Assembly: GCF_000373645.1 (NCBI RefSeq)
Contig: NZ_KB892017.1
Coordinates: forward strand, 1-64,000
Length of the DNA: 64,000 bases
Source: Streptomyces sp. ATexAB-D23
Lineage (GTDB): Bacteria; Actinomycetota; Actinomycetes; Streptomycetales; Streptomycetaceae
Reading direction: 5' to 3'
The notes under the pieces: model-generated
Told to the model about the DNA's origin: nothing
Seen by the model: only the letters and a program-made list of their open reading frames with translations
Database searches by the model: none
Part shown: positions 1-7,992 of the stretch, one piece after another
How positions within the stretch are numbered: position 1 is the first letter of the stretch
How the letters are laid out: each line of letters starts with the position of its first letter
Made by a program: the position numbers and the translations under genes

Positions 1-1182
1 CTGGAGGACCGGCTTGCGGCTGCTGTCGCGGACTGGCGGGCGGGGCGGGTGCGGGTGGTGCGGGGCGGGAAGCGCCTGTTGAACACCCGCCATCACCTGG
101 CCGAGGCCGGGCTGAGCGAGGAGGAGTGGCGTCAGCGGTGGGAGACGGAGCGGTGGTTTCTGGCGGCGGACGGTGAGTCGGGCAAGCGGTACGGGAACGA
201 GACCATCCGCGTCACCCCGCAGGGCCGGGTCAGCGTCAAGCTCCCCGCCCCCTTGGCCCACTTGGCCAACAACGCGCACGGCCGCTACACCCTCACCTCG
301 CCGGTGGTGTTCGCGCACCGGGGTGGTGAGTGGGCCGACCGCGTCGAAGGCAACCGTGCTGTGGCCTATCGCATCCACTACGACACCGGCCGGGACCGCT
401 GGTACCTGACCGCGTCCTGGCAACGTCCTGCCGTGCAGACGATGCCTCTGGCAGCGGCGCGGGCGGGGGGTGTGATCGGGGTGGACACCAACGCCGATCA
501 CTTTGCCGCCTACCACCTCGACCCCCACGGCAACCCGGTCGGCAACCCCCACCGCTTTCCCTACGACCTGTCCAAAACGGCCGCACACCGTGACGCGCAG
601 GTCCGCCACGCCCTCACCCGCCTCCTGCACTGGGCGAAGCAGACCGGCGTCACCGCGATCGCGATCGAAGACCTGGACTTCAGCGCGGAGAAGACGCGGG
701 AGAAGCACGGGCGCAGGAAGCGTTTCCGGCAGCTGATCTCCGGCCTGCCCACCGGCAGGCTCAAGGCCCGCCTTGTCTCCATGGCCGCCGAGCACGGTCT
801 CGCGATCATCGCGGTCGACCCCGCCTACACCTCACGGTGGGGTGGCCAGCACTGGCAGAAGCCACTGACCACACCCCGCCGGAAGATGTCCCGTCACGAT
901 GCCGCCGGTATCGCGATCGGGAGACGCGCCCTCGGACACCCGATCCGGCGTCGGACGACACCGCCCCGTGCGCACCAGAGCGATACGCACGGGCATCGGA
1001 CCGCCCAGGCCGCACCAGGTGCCCCAGGGCGTGAGGGACCCCGCCCCCGCATCCCCGGACCACGGACACGATCCGTGCCACCGGACACGGCGAGAACGCG
1101 GGCAACCAGGACACCCAAAACCGTTCGGGATGTCCGCAGTGCCCGGGTATGGGTCCAAGACTCACTCCTGCTCACTGAATAG
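1..1182 (+). CDS. tnpB: TnpB-type RNA-guided nuclease/accessory protein (IS605 OrfB family), 5' end outside window
   Basis: The reading frame is open from the first base, so the N-terminus lies outside the window. The RuvC-like core is visible: an Asp in a GVDTNAD context (codon 484-486), a Glu in IEDLDF (codon 667-669) and a final Asp in RHDAAG (codon 898-900), so the D-E-D triad appears intact. The block ending in DPAYTSRWGGQHW is typical of the family. No CxxC zinc finger is seen between the second and third catalytic blocks, as in many actinobacterial TnpB-related proteins. The C-terminal ~95 residues are Pro/Arg/Thr-rich and low-complexity. They may be the DNA region that doubles as guide-RNA scaffold in this family (inference). 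No tnpA transposase is present nearby. Confidence 0.8.
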   Translation: MEDRLAAAVADWRAGRVRVVRGGKRLLNTRHHLAEAGLSEEEWRQRWETERWFLAADGESGKRYGNETIRVTPQGRVSVKLPAPLAHLANNAHGRYTLTSPVVFAHRGGEWADRVEGNRAVAYRIHYDTGRDRWYLTASWQRPAVQTMPLAAARAGGVIGVDTNADHFAAYHLDPHGNPVGNPHRFPYDLSKTAAHRDAQVRHALTRLLHWAKQTGVTAIAIEDLDFSAEKTREKHGRRKRFRQLISGLPTGRLKARLVSMAAEHGLAIIAVDPAYTSRWGGQHWQKPLTTPRRKMSRHDAAGIAIGRRALGHPIRRRTTPPRAHQSDTHGHRTAQAAPGAPGREGPRPRIPGPRTRSVPPDTARTRATRTPKTVRDVRSARVWVQDSLLLTE

Positions 1183-1246
1183 GAACGGTACAGGTGGGTG
1201 GTCGGGAGCGGTTCCGGCGACCGGGACGAGCATCAGGAGGCACTGG

Positions 1247-2278
1247 ATGGCCGGCGTGATCCACAACACCGGGGACGTCGCGGACTCCCGCACCGCGCAG
1301 GCGGCCGTCTCCACCGGGCGGCTCCCCACGGCCGACGCCGTCCGGGCGGCCCTGGACGGCGTGCGCCGGCGGTTCCAGGAGGACCGCGAAGGGGAGGTCC
1401 CCGACTACATCCCGGAACTCGCCGAGGTCGATCCCGAGCTGTTCGGCATCGCCGTCGCCCACGTCAGCGGCAATGTGTTCACGGCCGGCGACGCGGACCA
1501 CCCGTTCTCGATCCAGTCGGTCTCCAAGCCGTTCGTCTTCGCCCTCGTCAACCACGAACTCGGGCGCGACACCGTCCGCCGGCGGATCGGGGTCAACAGC
1601 ACGGGCCTGCCGTTCAACTCGGTCCTGGCCGTCGAGCTGAATCACGGCAGCCCGATGAACCCCATGGTCAACGCGGGGGCCCTGGCCACCACGGCCCTGG
1701 TGCCGGGCGCGTCGCCCATGGAGCGCTGGGAGTTCATCCGCCACGGCCTCTCCCGCTTCGCGGGCCGGGAGCTGTGCCTGGACGAGCAGGTGTACGCCTC
1801 CGAGTCCGGCACCAACCAGCGCAACGAGTCGATCGCCCGCCTGCTCGACAGCTACGGCGCCCTCGCCCGGGACCCCGTCGCGACCACCGACCTCTACACC
1901 CGGCAGTGCTCCGTGACCGTCTCCGCCCGCGACCTCGCGGTCATGGGCGCGACCCTGGCCAACGGCGGCGTCTGCCCCCTCACGGGCGAGCAGGTCGTGG
2001 ACGCCGGAGTCTGCCGCGACACCCTCTCCGCGCTGGCCACGGCAGGTCTGTACGAGCGCAGTGGCGACTGGCTGTACGAGGTCGGCATGCCCGGCAAGAG
2101 CGGCGTCTCCGGAGGCATCATCACCGTCGCCCCCGGCAAGGGCGGGCTCGGCGTGTTCTCACCCCGCCTGGACGAGGCCGGCAACAGCGTCCGCGGCCAG
2201 CGCGTCGCCCACTTCCTGTCCGGAGCGCTCGGCATGGACCTGTTCGCCTCCACACCCCACACGAAGGCGGCCGGCTGA
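1247..2278 (+). CDS. glsA: Glutaminase (glutamine to glutamate + ammonia)
   Basis: 343-residue serine-dependent glutaminase of the beta-lactamase-like fold. The Ser-x-x-Lys catalytic motif is in the PFSIQSVSKPF block, followed by the family blocks NPMVNAGAL, LYTRQCSV and GMPGKSGVSGGI. The ATG at 1247 was chosen because AGGAGG lies six bases upstream (1235-1240) and the family N-terminus starts close to it; the open frame extends further upstream without a plausible start. The length is slightly above the ~310 residues usual for the enzyme, with an extra N-terminal stretch. It is a cytosolic enzyme of nitrogen metabolism, and nothing nearby suggests an operon. Confidence 0.93.
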   Translation: MAGVIHNTGDVADSRTAQAAVSTGRLPTADAVRAALDGVRRRFQEDREGEVPDYIPELAEVDPELFGIAVAHVSGNVFTAGDADHPFSIQSVSKPFVFALVNHELGRDTVRRRIGVNSTGLPFNSVLAVELNHGSPMNPMVNAGALATTALVPGASPMERWEFIRHGLSRFAGRELCLDEQVYASESGTNQRNESIARLLDSYGALARDPVATTDLYTRQCSVTVSARDLAVMGATLANGGVCPLTGEQVVDAGVCRDTLSALATAGLYERSGDWLYEVGMPGKSGVSGGIITVAPGKGGLGVFSPRLDEAGNSVRGQRVAHFLSGALGMDLFASTPHTKAAG

Positions 2279-2301
2279 ACGGCCGCCCCCGGACTCGGTG
2301 G

Positions 2302-2550
2302 TCAGTTCGCGGTCGCGTGGTCCAGGAACGCGGTCCAGGCGGTCGGGGCGACGGCGAAGGTCGGGCCGTCGGTGACCTTGGAATCGCGGACGTGGACGGT
2401 GTGGGGGCAGGTGGCCACCTCTACGCAGGCGCCGCCTTCGTTATTGCTGTAGCTGGACTTGTGCCAGGCGTAGGCCACTTCGATGCACTCGCCGCCCTCG
2501 TTGTTGCTGTAACTGGACTTGAACCAGGTCAGTCCGGGTCCGGTCTTCAC
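2302..2550 (-). CDS. DUF397 protein with duplicated DUF397 motif
   Basis: 82 residues. Two successive copies of the DUF397 signature, W-x-KSSYSNNEGG-x-C-x-EVA, lie at about residues 9-27 and 29-47, followed by a single VHVRDSK...AWTAFL tail. The start overlaps the stop of the upstream HTH gene by four bases, so the two are translationally coupled. In Streptomyces, DUF397 proteins are usual small partners of WhiJ-like HTH/DUF5753 regulators, and an antagonist or modulator role is inferred. The duplication is unusual: most family members have one motif. Confidence 0.85.
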   Translation of the reverse strand: MKTGPGLTWFKSSYSNNEGGECIEVAYAWHKSSYSNNEGGACVEVATCPHTVHVRDSKVTDGPTFAVAPTAWTAFLDHATAN

Positions 2551-3383
2551 AGTTGTGCCGCCTTCTTCTGGATGAGCTCCGCAGACTCCCAGGGCGTCAA
2601 CGCCTGGGCACGCAGGGTGCCGAAGAGGTCGAAGAGGTCACTGACCCGTTCGGGCTTGGAGATCAACGTAGCGCCCCCTTGCCCCTCCTGATACACGAGG
2701 TGTCGGCCTTCCTTCGTGGCCATCAGCTTCATCGGTCCGTTCAGGCCCGCGTGGGTGTGGCGCCGAGTGGGCATCACCTGAAGCGTCAGGTGGTTCATCG
2801 TTCGCATGCACTCCAGAAGGTGCAGAAGCTGCTCCTTGAGCACCGCCTCGCCGCCTAGCGGACGCTCCAGGACCGATTCCTCGATCACGTACCCCACGCG
2901 CGGGGGCATCTCCCGGTCCAACACCGCGCGCCGCTCCATCCGGGCCGCGACGTGCTGCACGATCTCCTGCTCCGTGTACGCCGGTACTCGCGCCTCGTAC
3001 AGCGCTCGTGCGTACGCCTCGGTCTGAAGGAGCCCAGGAATCAGCAATGCCTCGTACGCACTGATGACGCGCGCGGTCCGCTCCAGCCTCACCCAGTCCA
3101 AGATTTTGGCCGGGTACTTCTCCTCGTCCACCAGATCGCAGCACGCCTTCAGCGCCCCGTTCGCCCGGTACAGGACCTCGGCGTCCGTGAGCAGGTCCAG
3201 CGACGGGATGCGCTCCGCGCGTTCCACCGCGCCCAGCAGCGATTCCGAGACGAGCAGGCGCTCCGACGCCGTCTTCTGCGTGAACCTCGCCTGCACCCGG
3301 TGAATGCGCATCAACTCCCCTACGAGCCTGCGCCCGTGACTCACCTCTTCGCTCGTCCCCACAGACCACCGCCCCTTCCTCAC
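2547..3383 (-). CDS. XRE-family HTH regulator with DUF5753 domain (WhiJ-like)
   Basis: 278 residues: an N-terminal helix-turn-helix (about residues 18-70, TQKTASERLLVSESLLGAVE) and a C-terminal DUF5753 region (about 90-275, including ALLIPGLLQTEAYARAL). This is the standard architecture of the many WhiJ-like regulators of Streptomyces, which pair with a DUF397 protein, here the gene overlapping its 3' end. Several GTG starts are possible (3383, 3362, 3344); the longest is given. It is divergent from the small gene starting at 3447, so the short gap between them must hold both promoters. Confidence 0.85.
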   Translation of the reverse strand: MRKGRWSVGTSEEVSHGRRLVGELMRIHRVQARFTQKTASERLLVSESLLGAVERAERIPSLDLLTDAEVLYRANGALKACCDLVDEEKYPAKILDWVRLERTARVISAYEALLIPGLLQTEAYARALYEARVPAYTEQEIVQHVAARMERRAVLDREMPPRVGYVIEESVLERPLGGEAVLKEQLLHLLECMRTMNHLTLQVMPTRRHTHAGLNGPMKLMATKEGRHLVYQEGQGGATLISKPERVSDLFDLFGTLRAQALTPWESAELIQKKAAQL

Positions 3384-3446
3384 ATCGCCCTGATGTGGAT
3401 CGTGTCCTCCTGGTCACGCTACGCACGCACGGGAATGCTTAATGCC

Positions 3447-3851
3447 ATGACGCAGAAGAATCTCCCCGAATGGGTTCCCTCCTCGGGGCTCCAACTCCAC
3501 CTCACCGGCATCCACTTCGACGCCATCCGGCTGCGCGGTGTCCGGGGCGAGGCGGTGGTGCACCATCTGGTGACGCTCACGGACGGCGATCCCGGGCCGG
3601 TGGTGCGGGAGATCGCGGGGGCGCGGTGGACGTACTTCCTGCTGGAGCCCGGGGCGAGCCAGGACTTCGACTGGCCGCCCGGCGCGAAGTGCTTCGGGCC
3701 GGCCGCGCGGGACCAGTACGTGGGGATTCCGGCGGCGCACGGCAACACGTATCCGCTGAGCTGGCGTTGCGGGGCGCCGGAGGACGGGGACTTCGTGGAC
3801 GCGGAGTTGCTGCACGGCGTGGTGACCGCGCAGCTCGTGGCCGGGGAGTAG
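3447..3851 (+). CDS. Uncharacterised 134-residue protein
   Basis: The family is not recognised. The protein begins MTQKNLPEW and has a conserved-looking core with WPPGAKCFGP and YVGIPAAHGNTYPLSW, giving two Trp-containing motifs and two Cys. There is no signal peptide or membrane segment. An in-frame ATG twelve bases upstream (3435) is an alternative start. It is divergent from the WhiJ-like regulator, and such loci often keep a small accessory gene next to the HTH/DUF397 pair. A role in that module is a guess only. Confidence 0.6.
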   Translation: MTQKNLPEWVPSSGLQLHLTGIHFDAIRLRGVRGEAVVHHLVTLTDGDPGPVVREIAGARWTYFLLEPGASQDFDWPPGAKCFGPAARDQYVGIPAAHGNTYPLSWRCGAPEDGDFVDAELLHGVVTAQLVAGE

Positions 3852-3856
3852 ACGGC

Positions 3857-4570
3857 TCAGGTGCCGGACTGGCGGCGGAGGCCGGCCAGGGTCAGTTCCA
3901 GGGCGGCGAGGAACTGCTCCTTGTCGTCGTGGCCGTCGAACTCGTCGACGATCTCGTGCAGGAACGGGTACTCCTCGGCGTCCAGCTCACGCCATATCGA
4001 GGCGTAGCGGCCCAGGAACTCCTCGCGGCCCACGGAACCGTCCAGCACCTCCTGGGGCGGTTCCTGGCCCAGATCGGCCGCGCTGCCGACCACGACGGCC
4101 ACGATCGCCGTGACGGCGTGGAACCGCTGTCGCGGGGTGAGGTCGAGGCGGAGCGTCTGCTGCCCCAGCTTCTCGTAGAGCCGCAGCGCGTTGCCCTGGG
4201 CGCCGATGTCCTGCATGAAGCGCCCGCCCAGCCACGGCCGGTCCACGATCGCGTCGAACAGGGTGACGGCCATCACGCGCAGGACATCGATCGGGTCCCC
4301 GCTGCGGTCCTGTTTCTCGACGGCCGCCAGGACCCCGCCGAGCACGTGGTCCATGGCGCGTTCGAGCAGGTCGTCCTTGCCCGAGACGTACCAGTAGATG
4401 CTGCCGACGCCGGTGCCGAGCCGGGTCGCGAGGGCGCGCAGGGTCAGCGCCGGCTCCCCCGCCTCATCGAGCAGGGCCACCGCTGCGGTGAGGACGGCGT
4501 CGATGGAGTGCGAGGCGCGCCGGCGCCCCCGGGTCGGGCGGTCGGCGGGGCGGGGACTGGGGCCGGTCAT
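3857..4570 (-). CDS. TetR-family transcriptional repressor
   Basis: 237 residues. The N-terminal TetR helix-turn-helix (about residues 22-68) is well formed, with LTLRALATRLGTGVGSIYWYVSGKDDLLERAMD. The C-terminal part resembles the TetR_C ligand domain of drug-efflux repressors. The gene is divergent from an MFS exporter, and a near-perfect 33-bp palindrome lies between them at 4601-4633. Autorepression and repression of the exporter until a small molecule binds is the expected logic (inference). The stop is only 6 bases from the convergent stop at 3851. Confidence 0.9.
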   Translation of the reverse strand: MTGPSPRPADRPTRGRRRASHSIDAVLTAAVALLDEAGEPALTLRALATRLGTGVGSIYWYVSGKDDLLERAMDHVLGGVLAAVEKQDRSGDPIDVLRVMAVTLFDAIVDRPWLGGRFMQDIGAQGNALRLYEKLGQQTLRLDLTPRQRFHAVTAIVAVVVGSAADLGQEPPQEVLDGSVGREEFLGRYASIWRELDAEEYPFLHEIVDEFDGHDDKEQFLAALELTLAGLRRQSGT

Positions 4571-4600
4571 GGGTCACATCCAATCACGCTTGCCTCATCA

Positions 4601-4633
4601 TCGAACGGCGTTCTATCGTAGAACGTCGTTCGA
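4601..4633. promoter_or_regulatory. Palindromic operator for the TetR/MFS pair
   Basis: Inverted repeat with arms TCGAACGNCGTTCTA on either side of a short centre. Only one arm position and the centre break symmetry. It lies 31 bases upstream of the TetR start and directly before the exporter, as expected for an operator controlling both divergent genes. Confidence 0.8.
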
Positions 4634-4664
4634 TAGTCGGCGACGTTCCCTGAGGAGGCCCGCC

Positions 4665-6128
4665 ATCGCCACGACCACCACCCCTCCCGCACCCACTCCA
4701 TCGCGTACGTATTCCTCGCTGCGCGCCGCCTGGATACCTCTGGCCGCGCTCTGCCTGGCCTTCTTCGTCGAGATGGTCGACAACACACTTCTCTCGATCG
4801 CGCTGCCCACGATCGGCCGGGACCTCGGCAGCGGCACGACCGCGCTCCAGTGGGTCACCGGCGCGTACTCGCTGACGTTCGGCGGGCTCCTGCTGACGGC
4901 AGGGTCGCTGGCAGACCGGCTCGGGCGCCGGCGCGTGCTGCTGGTCGGCCTGGCGGTGTTCGGTCTGCTGAGCCTGGCCGTCGTCGCCGTCACCACCACC
5001 GGGGAACTCATCACGTTGCGGGCCGGTCTCGGCATCGCTGCGGCCGCGATGGCCCCCATCACCAACTCACTGGTCTTCCGGCTGTTCGACGACAAGGCGC
5101 TGCGGATGCGCGCGATGACGCTGATGATCGTCGTCGGCATGTCCGGCTTCGTCCTCGGCCCGCTGCTGGGCGGCACCGCCCTCGCGCACGTCCGGTGGCA
5201 GTGGCTCCTGCTCGTCAACGCCCCGATCGCGCTGATCGCCGCGTTCGGCATCCGCCTCGGCGTCCCGGCCGACCGGCCGCAGGACCTGACGCAGGACAAG
5301 CTCGACCTGCCGGGCGCCGCCCTGAGCGTCACCGCCATCGGCCTCGCCTGCTACGCGCTGACCAGCGGTGTCGAGCACGGCTGGCTCTCCGTGAGCACCC
5401 TCGCCTCGGTTCTCGGCGCCCTCGCGGCGGGGATCGCGTTCGTGTGGCACGAGCGCCGCAGCGCGGCACCCATGCTGGACCTCCGCCTCTTCGCCAACGG
5501 CACCGTCCGGGGCGCCGCCATCGCGCAGATCGGCACGGCCATCGCGATGGCAGCGGTGATGTTCGGCCTGATCCTGCACTTCCAGTACGCCTACGGGTGG
5601 AGCCCCGTGCGGGCCGGCCTGGCGAACCTGCCGCTCATCGTGACCATGATCGCGGCGACTCCCCTGTCCGAGTGGCTCGCGGGAAGGTTCGGCCACCGCG
5701 TCGCCTGCCTGGTCGGCGCCGCCTGCCTGGCCGGCTCGCTGGGCGCCCTGTCCTGGGGCGTCGACCACGGGTACGGCGTCATCGCGGCGTGCATGGTCCT
5801 GATGACCATCGGGCTGCGCACCATCATGACGATCTGCGCCATCGCGCTCGTCGACGCGATGCCGGAGAACCGCACGTCCATCGGTACGGCGCTCAACGAC
5901 ACCGCCCAGGAGGTCGGAACCAGCATCGGCACCGCCGTGGTCGGCACCCTGATCGCCGCGATGGTCACCACGCAGCTGCCCGCGGGCGCCTGGAGCAGCG
6001 CCCTGGTGGCGTCCTTCTTCCACGGCGAGCGGATCACCTACGCCGTGCTGGCGGTCGTCGTCGGCCTGGTCGCGGCCGGCGGCGCGCTGACCCTCACCGA
6101 CTCCCGCGCCACCGAGGAGGCCCACTGA
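4665..6128 (+). CDS. MFS drug-type exporter (DHA2-like, about 14 membrane segments)
   Basis: About 487 residues with many hydrophobic segments starting at WIPLAALCLAFFVEMVD and the MFS loop motif GSLADRLGRRRVLLVG. The C-terminal half has the NDTAQEVGTSIGTAVVGTL block typical of DHA2 efflux pumps. The likely partner is the divergent TetR repressor. The start is odd. A good ribosome site (GAGGAGG, 4652-4658) sits before an in-frame ATC at 4665, and no ATG/GTG/TTG occurs at the right distance. The only in-frame upstream ATG (4569) would put the operator inside the coding region. A rare ATC start is proposed; the exact N-terminus is uncertain. Confidence 0.82.
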   Translation: MATTTTPPAPTPSRTYSSLRAAWIPLAALCLAFFVEMVDNTLLSIALPTIGRDLGSGTTALQWVTGAYSLTFGGLLLTAGSLADRLGRRRVLLVGLAVFGLLSLAVVAVTTTGELITLRAGLGIAAAAMAPITNSLVFRLFDDKALRMRAMTLMIVVGMSGFVLGPLLGGTALAHVRWQWLLLVNAPIALIAAFGIRLGVPADRPQDLTQDKLDLPGAALSVTAIGLACYALTSGVEHGWLSVSTLASVLGALAAGIAFVWHERRSAAPMLDLRLFANGTVRGAAIAQIGTAIAMAAVMFGLILHFQYAYGWSPVRAGLANLPLIVTMIAATPLSEWLAGRFGHRVACLVGAACLAGSLGALSWGVDHGYGVIAACMVLMTIGLRTIMTICAIALVDAMPENRTSIGTALNDTAQEVGTSIGTAVVGTLIAAMVTTQLPAGAWSSALVASFFHGERITYAVLAVVVGLVAAGGALTLTDSRATEEAH

Positions 6129-6158
6129 GGCCGGCGGCGCGGGAGGACGGCGCCACCC

Positions 6159-7424
6159 TCACGTGCGCTTGAAGTACTCGATCTCCCCCAGGGCGATCGG
6201 GCCTCCGCCCTCCTGCCCCGCCGCCTCCCGCACGACGAACTCGATCGAGACGACGTCGCTGATGCCGGTCCGCAGCGTCTGCTTTCCGGGCCGGTCCCCG
6301 AGAGGCATGGCCTCCTCGTGGACCGTGCCGTCCTTCGACTTGATGATCAGGTCGGCCTTGACCGGCCTCCCGCCCGTCTTGAAGACCTCGGGCTTCTTCG
6401 ACACCCCGGTGTAGACCGTGACACCGACCAGCCGGAACGGCTCGTCGAACTCGGCGGTCAGCGAGTCGCCGACCTTCTCCGCGCCCCAGTAGGTGTTCGT
6501 CACCGTGTCTATGGCCTCCATCGCCGGGTGCCCGGGGGCGGCGGCGCTCGCGGAGACGTGTTCGGGGCTGATCTGTGCCGTGCCGCCGCGCTTGTCGCGT
6601 ACGTCCTCGAACACGTACCGCCCGGCCGGGATCAGCAGATAGCCCGCGACCAGGAGACCCGCTGTCACCAGGGCGATCAGGCTCGCCCGCAGCAGCCTGC
6701 CCGAGCCCGCCCGCACCCGGCGGTTGAACGGCCACCGCGTCCGCCACCAGGGCAGCGGCGCGGCCTGCGCCCGCGGCTTCAGCGGGGAGGCGCAGTTGCG
6801 GCAGAACGTACGGCCCGGCCGGTTGGGCGTCCCGCACGACGGGCACGGCTCGCCGTCCGGCTCCTCGTCCACCGCCACCGGCCTGACGGTCGGCCGCGCG
6901 GCGATCGGCACGCCGGGCCGCACCGCCCCCACGGGCTCGTCGGCGGGCTCCGGCTCGGGTTCCGGTCGCGGACTCGGCTCCGGCCGTGCCGGCCGCACCG
7001 GTTGTACGGGGGCGGGCGCGGGCGCGGGAGCGGGAGCGGGAGCGGGAGCGGCCGGTTGTACGGGGGCGCGGCTCGGCGCCGGGGGTGTGGGCGGGGGCGT
7101 GGATGCGGACGGGGGCGTCGCTTCCGGTTCCGGTGCCGGGGGTGCCGGGGCCGTGCTCGGTTCCGGGGTCGGGGTCGGTGCAGGGGTCGGGGTCGGTGGC
7201 GGTGCCGGTGCCGAGGGCGAGGTCGGGGCCGCCGGGGTCGGGGCCGGGGTCACGGCCGTCGGGGTCGTAGCCGTAGCCGCCGGTTCCGGTTCCGGCGTCG
7301 GTTCCGGTGCCGGTGGCTCCGGCCGGGCGCTCCTCGTCGACCAGCCCAAGTACGTACCGCAGCTCCCGCAGAAGTCCTCGTTCTCGTCGTTGGCGGCGCC
7401 GCAGGCCGGGCACGGGCGCGTCAT
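6159..7424 (-). CDS. CIS-associated zinc-ribbon membrane protein with C-terminal discoidin-like domain
   Basis: 421 residues. The N-terminus has a zinc ribbon (CPAC...CGSC, residues 4-22). A long Pro/Ala/Glu-rich linker follows, then a second ribbon (CPSC...CRNC), one membrane helix (about 248-268, LIALVTAGLLVAGYLLIPAG) and a ~130-residue C-terminal domain of discoidin/F5-8C type (HPAMEAIDTVTNTYWGAEK...). It is the last gene of the leftward CIS operon, one base after the tail protein I gene. A single-pass protein with cytosolic ribbons and an extracytoplasmic beta domain could tether the cytoplasmic particle to the membrane. A membrane protein with such a role, CisA, is known for S. coelicolor; orthology to this gene is only inferred from position and topology. 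Confidence 0.8.
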   Translation of the reverse strand: MTRPCPACGAANDENEDFCGSCGTYLGWSTRSARPEPPAPEPTPEPEPAATATTPTAVTPAPTPAAPTSPSAPAPPPTPTPAPTPTPEPSTAPAPPAPEPEATPPSASTPPPTPPAPSRAPVQPAAPAPAPAPAPAPAPVQPVRPARPEPSPRPEPEPEPADEPVGAVRPGVPIAARPTVRPVAVDEEPDGEPCPSCGTPNRPGRTFCRNCASPLKPRAQAAPLPWWRTRWPFNRRVRAGSGRLLRASLIALVTAGLLVAGYLLIPAGRYVFEDVRDKRGGTAQISPEHVSASAAAPGHPAMEAIDTVTNTYWGAEKVGDSLTAEFDEPFRLVGVTVYTGVSKKPEVFKTGGRPVKADLIIKSKDGTVHEEAMPLGDRPGKQTLRTGISDVVSIEFVVREAAGQEGGGPIALGEIEYFKRT

Positions 7425-7425
7425 G

Positions 7426-7992
7426 TCAGGCTCCTGTCTCGTCGGCCGGGGCGCCCGGCAGGATCTCCACCCGGCAGGTGAGGTGAGCCGGGCACGAGGC
7501 ACGGACGACGGTCAGGACGCGGGCCGCGTCCACCGTGCGTCCGGCCGGGGGCCTGACCCGTACCAGCAGTTCCCCGGTCGGGGCAGGAGGGAGTTCTCCC
7601 CCCGCCTCCGACGACCAAACCGCGCCGCCGCCGTCCTGGATGTCGGCCTCGACGCCGAAGCAGAGCCGCAGGTGTTCCGTGAGGCCCCGGCGGGTGCCGC
7701 GCCAGCGGTGGAGTTCGACGGCGCGGGCGACTGCCGCGCGGCGCAGGGCCACCGGCCAGGACGGGTCGATGCCCGCGTCGACCCAGGACGACAGCCAGGG
7801 CAGGAAGTCCTCGGGGGCGAGCGCGGGATCGAAGTAGGCCGGGAGGTTGTCCAGGGTGGACAGGATGGGGGCCAGGACCGTGTCCAGGCCCGCCGTGAAG
7901 CGCTGGGCGAGGTCGTCGTCCGCGTACAGGGCGGGCAGCAGCGCGCCGATCGGGTAGCGGCTGGGGAGTCCGGGGACGGCGGCCCTGGTCAT
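7426..7992 (-). CDS. CIS baseplate protein, phage tail protein I (P2 gpI) family
   Basis: 188 residues. The N-terminal part (PALYADDDLAQRFTAGLDTVLAPILSTLDNLPAYFDP) and the FLPWLSSWVD and RRGLTEHLRLCFG blocks mark the TIGR02242/Tail_P2_I-like family, which forms part of the wedge around the baseplate in CIS particles. Its ATG overlaps the baseplate J stop by four bases, so it is coupled to that gene. Confidence 0.85.
   Translation of the reverse strand: MTRAAVPGLPSRYPIGALLPALYADDDLAQRFTAGLDTVLAPILSTLDNLPAYFDPALAPEDFLPWLSSWVDAGIDPSWPVALRRAAVARAVELHRWRGTRRGLTEHLRLCFGVEADIQDGGGAVWSSEAGGELPPAPTGELLVRVRPPAGRTVDAARVLTVVRASCPAHLTCRVEILPGAPADETGA

Noticed and set aside
2952..3851. Long + strand frame across the WhiJ-like regulator into the 134-residue protein
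   Set aside because: The first part is the antisense shadow of the HTH gene; only the part from 3447 has a proper start and composition.
3470..4621. Long + strand frame opposite the TetR gene
   Set aside because: Shadow frame in GC-rich DNA; the reverse strand encodes a clear TetR protein with operator.
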